Assembly (NCBI GenBank): GCA_007123395.1
Contig: SKLD01000084.1
Location: forward strand, 1-9,981
Origin: Opitutales bacterium
GTDB lineage: Bacteria; Verrucomicrobiota; Verrucomicrobiia; Opitutales; Oceanipulchritudinaceae
DNA length: 9,981 nt
Direction: 5' to 3'
Positions 7,353-9,981 of this stretch are shown here, one piece after another. Under the pieces are notes generated by a model. That model was not told where the DNA came from. It saw nothing but the letters and a program-made list of their open reading frames with translations, and made no database searches. A program made the translations under genes and the position numbers. How positions within the stretch are numbered: the stretch's first letter is position 1; the number at the start of each line of letters is the position of its first letter.

Positions 7353-7533
7353 AGGATCTTTCATCTGGAAAACCATGGAGGGAACGGGGTTTGCGGCGGG
7401 GGATCAAGGTTTTTTCGCAAGAAAATCGCGGCGTGTTTCGAGGCGGAAAAAAGTCCGTCCACGGGTCTTTATGCGACCGTTCACCAAGGGAATCAACCGC
7501 CGCCTATGTTTAGGGTGTTTCCGGCGGGGGATT
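7353..7533. other. Divergent intergenic region between tRNA-Leu and photolyase-like gene
   Basis: This 181-nt gap must contain the tRNA promoter (leftward) and the photolyase-gene promoter (rightward). I cannot place either with confidence. A small hairpin with a GCAA loop (TTTTC-GCAA-GAAAA, 7412-7425) and an 11-nt direct repeat CGGCGGGGGAT (7394-7404 and 7522-7532) are present. The second repeat copy lies just before the chosen start codon and may supply the purine-rich ribosome site. Confidence 0.4.
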
Positions 7534-8910
7534 ATGGATTTATTTGGGTCTAGAAAAATGAATCGTCAACTCGCCAGTTTCCTTCCCGATAGTGCGGCGC
7601 GCCTTCCCCGTGGAAGACGTGCCGTCGGATTGGAACGTTTGGAGGCGTATCTTCCTGTTTTGGGCGAGTACGCGCACACGCGTAGTTATACCGCTCCCGA
7701 ATCCGGCGGGGTCAGCGGTTTGAGCCCATACCTGCGGTCGCGATTGCTTCTCGAGGAGGAAGTCGTTCGGGCGGCCATCGGCGCTGGATCGGGCGCGGGG
7801 CCGCGGAAGTTTATCGACGAGTTGGCGTGGCGTACATATTGGAAAGGATGGATGGAAATGCGTCCCCGTGTGTGGATCCGCTACCGGCGGGAAGTTGAGC
7901 GCCTTTTGGCTGAACTCGACAACGGTGCGCGGGAACGCTACCGTCAGATTGTGAGCGGGGAGTCTCCTTTCGATTGTATGAATTCTTGGACGCGTGAGTT
8001 GGTGAATACCGGCTACCTCCACAACCATGTTCGCATGTGGTATGCGTCGATTTGGATATTTACGCTACGTCTTCCTTGGGAGTTGGGAGCTGATTTCTTT
8101 TTGCGTCACCTGCTCGATGGTGATCCGGCTAGCAATACGTTGTCTTGGCGTTGGATCGCGGGCTTGCACACCTCCGGCAAGCACTACCTCGCAAGGTCGG
8201 CAAACATTCGTAAATATACGCATGGACAGTTTGATCCGTCCGGATTGAGCGGGGACTCCCGCCAACCGGATTTTACGCCCGAGCCCGCCGCACCGTTACC
8301 TTCACTGGAACCTTTGAGTGGAGCATTGTTGCCGTCGCTTTCTTCGTCTCCCTGCGGGTTGCTCGTGACCGGGGACGACCTTGTCCCGGAGATAGGCGCG
8401 CTCGCGCAATGTCCCTTCTCCAGCATAGCGCTCTTCCACGCCAACGAAGCCGATTCAGAGTTGCGTCTTTGTGAAACCGTGCGCGCCTTCCGGGCTGAGG
8501 CAGCGTCGGATTGCGCCGATCGCCTCGCATCGCACTGGGGCGGTGAGCTGGTGCGGATCGGGCACGACGATGAACTGGCGTTCCGTGCCAAGGCATCCCC
8601 CGGCAGTTACGTGAGCCGACCCACGCCCATGAGGATTTACTGCGGGTCGGTGGACGCATGGACGACGGCGGTCCGGCACTGGGCGGTGCGGGAGCACCTC
8701 AATGCTGTGCGCGTCCTGCAACCTCCGGTCGGTCCGATGCGCGAACGCATGGCGCGGCTGCGTGTGGAGTTGCGTCGCGCCGGAGTCCGCCTCATTGAGC
8801 ACCGCCGTGAGTGGGACGAAATCCACTGGCCTCATTGCGTGAAAGGTTACTTTGCCTTCCGCAAAGGACTGCCGGACCGGCTGCGGCAGTTCGGCATGGA
8901 GTGGGGGTAG
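7534..8910 (+). CDS. Photolyase/cryptochrome-family flavoprotein with FAD domain first and alpha/beta domain last
   Basis: The product is 458 residues from ATG 7534. Residues about 14-235 match the FAD-binding (catalytic) domain of DNA photolyases/cryptochromes: GLSPYLRSRLLLEEEV, RTYWKGWMEMRP, TGYLHNHVRMWYASIWIFTL, LLDGDPASNTLSWRWIAG and YLARSANIRKYT. These contain the usual flavin-binding Asn/Trp/Arg residues. The normal N-terminal antenna domain is absent, and the FAD domain ends early, at the point equivalent to YFRIFNP. A proline-rich linker (about 240-272) leads to about 185 residues with alternating alpha/beta character (CGLLVTGDDLVPE to the C-terminal HWPHCVKGYFAFRKGLP). I recall similar proteins annotated as FAD-binding domain or photolyase proteins in alphaproteobacteria, with function uncertain: DNA repair or light sensing. 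An in-frame ATG at 7558 gives 450 residues; the open frame to 7375 adds only unconserved basic sequence. It is not an Fe-S photolyase, since the FAD part holds one Cys. Confidence 0.85.
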   Translation: MDLFGSRKMNRQLASFLPDSAARLPRGRRAVGLERLEAYLPVLGEYAHTRSYTAPESGGVSGLSPYLRSRLLLEEEVVRAAIGAGSGAGPRKFIDELAWRTYWKGWMEMRPRVWIRYRREVERLLAELDNGARERYRQIVSGESPFDCMNSWTRELVNTGYLHNHVRMWYASIWIFTLRLPWELGADFFLRHLLDGDPASNTLSWRWIAGLHTSGKHYLARSANIRKYTHGQFDPSGLSGDSRQPDFTPEPAAPLPSLEPLSGALLPSLSSSPCGLLVTGDDLVPEIGALAQCPFSSIALFHANEADSELRLCETVRAFRAEAASDCADRLASHWGGELVRIGHDDELAFRAKASPGSYVSRPTPMRIYCGSVDAWTTAVRHWAVREHLNAVRVLQPPVGPMRERMARLRVELRRAGVRLIEHRREWDEIHWPHCVKGYFAFRKGLPDRLRQFGMEWG

Positions 8911-9326
8911 AGGGCGGTTTTTGGCGGAATTGGACGTTTTGTGGTTGCGTGACTGCCAGTCTCGGGCGTCGGTCGAATTTCCCCGACTCTCGCAACTGGG
9001 AACTCTTCCAAGCGCTGTTCCGCTTCCTCACTGGAGGCGCGGCGAAGGTCTCCCCCGCAACACGGCTTGCCGTCGGGCGCTGAGGAGCTTTCTGCATCGA
9101 GACCGCTGCTCCGGGGACGGCAGACTGAATTCAGCGGCAGCCGCCAATGGTCTTTCCCGTCTTGGATATAGCAGGCGAAGATGAGACAAGCCCTTCGCTG
9201 GTCAGGAGAGCGCGTCGAGCAATTGGATGAACCCAGCTCCTCGAGAGAGGCACGGAGAGTCAGCAGCGTGGCTTCCCTACTGCACAAGTGCGATCCGATA
9301 CAGCGTACCTCCTTCTAAACCATTTT

Positions 9327-9346
9327 TTTCAAATTCTTGGAGAAAT
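9327..9346. repeat. Direct repeat copy 1 in the AT-rich leader
   Basis: TTTCAAATTCTTGGAGAAAT matches the copy at 9416-9435 at 18 of 20 positions. The two lie 89 nt apart on the same strand, both upstream of the second RAYT. Each contains a TTCAA…TTGRA partial inverted repeat. Confidence 0.6.
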
Positions 9347-9364
9347 AAGACTTGCAAACCGAGG

Positions 9365-9376
9365 TCTGATATCAGA
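9365..9376. repeat. 12-bp perfect palindrome in the AT-rich leader
   Basis: TCTGATATCAGA is fully self-complementary and lies between the two direct-repeat copies, 88 nt before the transposase start. It could be a regulator site or part of a hairpin recognised by the transposase; neither is shown. Confidence 0.45.
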
Positions 9377-9415
9377 ATTTTGAATTTGTATTTGTTGCGT
9401 TCCACAATCTTTGCG

Positions 9416-9435
9416 TTTCAAAATCTTGAAGAAAT
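9416..9435. repeat. Direct repeat copy 2 in the AT-rich leader
   Basis: TTTCAAAATCTTGAAGAAAT, matching 9327-9346 at 18 of 20 positions. In this copy TTCAA-AATC-TTGAA is a clean 5-bp inverted repeat with a 4-nt loop. It ends 28 nt before the transposase ATG. Confidence 0.6.
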
Positions 9436-9463
9436 TTAGTGTTCAAATACTCATTTTTATATT

Positions 9464-9981
9464 ATGGGAGAAATCAGAATAAAACGTGAGGACGGGCCGG
9501 CGGTTTATCATGTGACATCGCGGGTGATCCAGAAGCGGCGCTTGCTGTTGGAGGGACAGCGGGAGGTGTGGGTCGCGGCGCTGCACCGCGCGGCGGAGTT
9601 CAGCGGGGTGGAGTTGATCACCTACTGTGTGCTGGAGACGCACTTCCACATCCTTGTGCGCATCGATCCGGCGGCACGCATGTGCGACGACGCCACCTTG
9701 GTGCAACGCTACCGCGCGCTCTACGGAGCGTCACGCGCGCAGTGGAGCGGGCTGAACGCGGACGAGCTGGCGCATGCGCTAGAGAAAGGCGATGCGGAGA
9801 CAGCGGAGGCCCTGCGGGAGCGGCTGCGCCGTCGCATGGGCGACATCTCGGAGTTCATGCGCACGTTGCGGCAGCGCTATACGCGTTGGTTCAACCTCGC
9901 GCACGGGACGGCGGGGACGCTGTGGGCGGAGCGCTTCGGCAGCGTGCTTGTGCAGGACACGCCTTGGCTGGTGGGGCTGAT
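9464..9981 (+). CDS. REP-associated tyrosine transposase (RAYT, Y1/HUH), N-terminal part, 3' end outside window
   Basis: The frame is open from ATG 9464 to the window end (172 residues plus 2 nt). YHVTSRV (15-21) begins the Y1 transposase domain. The HUH metal site is THFHILV with His60 and His62. After a helical insert (about 70-125, typical of the larger RAYTs) comes GDISEFMRTLRQRYTRWFN, where Tyr139 is the likely catalytic tyrosine, then GTLWAERFGSVLV, a family hallmark. Such enzymes nick single-stranded DNA through a 5' phosphotyrosine link, and most are domesticated single-copy genes tied to REP palindromes. All visible catalytic residues are intact. No Shine-Dalgarno lies before the ATG, where the sequence is AT-rich, suggesting weak or leaderless expression. 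The C-terminal block seen at the left window edge would be expected beyond this window. Confidence 0.9.
   Translation, partial: MGEIRIKREDGPAVYHVTSRVIQKRRLLLEGQREVWVAALHRAAEFSGVELITYCVLETHFHILVRIDPAARMCDDATLVQRYRALYGASRAQWSGLNADELAHALEKGDAETAEALRERLRRRMGDISEFMRTLRQRYTRWFNLAHGTAGTLWAERFGSVLVQDTPWLVGL

Larger units (their letters stand above)
8911..9463. other. Gene-free stretch before the second transposase, with AT-rich right end
   Basis: No gene is supported in these 553 bases. A minus-strand open frame (8847-9287, TTG start) overlaps the end of the photolyase gene and gives no recognisable protein. The left 400 bases look like ordinary or decayed DNA with a 10-bp palindrome CTGAATTCAG (9125-9134). 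From about 9320 the composition drops sharply to about 29% G+C (hand count of 9321-9460), with a direct repeat and a 12-bp palindrome. Confidence 0.5.

Noticed and set aside
7453..7460. GTCCGTCC, resembling one half of the TetR operator, upstream of the photolyase-like gene
   Set aside because: It has no matching inverted half nearby; an 8-base match is expected by chance in GC-rich DNA.
7394..7532. Direct repeat CGGCGGGGGAT before the photolyase-like gene as a regulatory pair
   Set aside because: It is only 11 nt of GC-biased sequence with no symmetry; chance or a shared purine-rich ribosome-site sequence explains it.
7375..7533. Upstream extension of the photolyase-like protein to ATG 7375
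   Set aside because: The added 53 residues are basic, unconserved in style and begin only about 20 nt from the tRNA gene. ATG 7534 or 7558 fits the start of the conserved domain better.
8847..9287. Minus-strand open frame (146 aa) after the photolyase gene
   Set aside because: It begins at a TTG codon, overlaps the conserved end of the photolyase gene, and shows no recognisable family. It may be chance; I kept the region as gene-free.

Overview
The window is GC-rich bacterial chromosomal DNA. The cell is Gram-negative: it encodes a complete tripartite efflux pump whose adaptor and outer-membrane parts both carry lipoprotein signal peptides. The two transposase fragments at the window edges are REP-associated tyrosine transposases (RAYT, Y1/HUH class) of a large form that I associate with Verrucomicrobiota (Opitutae-like) and related groups. 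That taxonomic guess is low to moderate confidence and comes from memory of protein style, not from a search.

Layout, left to right. Positions 1-272 hold the C-terminal end of a RAYT-type transposase. Positions 273-466 are intergenic, with an A/T hairpin and a near-perfect 16-bp palindrome just before the next gene. Positions 467-6883 are a four-gene, same-strand cluster: a TetR regulator, a periplasmic adaptor lipoprotein (MFP), an inner-membrane RND pump of the HAE1/AcrB-MexF type, and a NodT/OprM-type outer-membrane lipoprotein. Gaps are 33, 4 and 11 nt, so this is very probably one operon. The palindrome is the obvious candidate for the TetR operator and would let the regulator control itself and the pump.

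Positions 6884-7267 contain no convincing gene. A complete tRNA-Leu (anticodon GAG, CCA encoded) lies on the minus strand at 7268-7352. Diverging from it is a photolyase/cryptochrome-family protein (about 7534-8910) with an unusual architecture: the FAD-binding domain comes first and an alpha/beta-looking domain follows. Positions 8911-9463 are gene-free. The last 140 bases of that stretch are strikingly AT-rich (about 29% G+C by hand count of 9321-9460) and carry a direct repeat and a palindrome. A second RAYT starts at 9464 and runs off the window.

How the parts work together: the pump genes form one envelope-spanning exporter (adaptor, proton-driven pump, outer-membrane duct) controlled by a ligand-sensing repressor. 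The photolyase-like gene, the tRNA and the transposases are separate units. I see no CRISPR array, toxin-antitoxin pair, phage gene cluster or clearly new multi-gene system. The items most worth following up are the domain-swapped photolyase-like protein, the TetR operator, the Asp-to-Asn change in the pump's proton relay, and the structured AT-rich leader in front of the second transposase.
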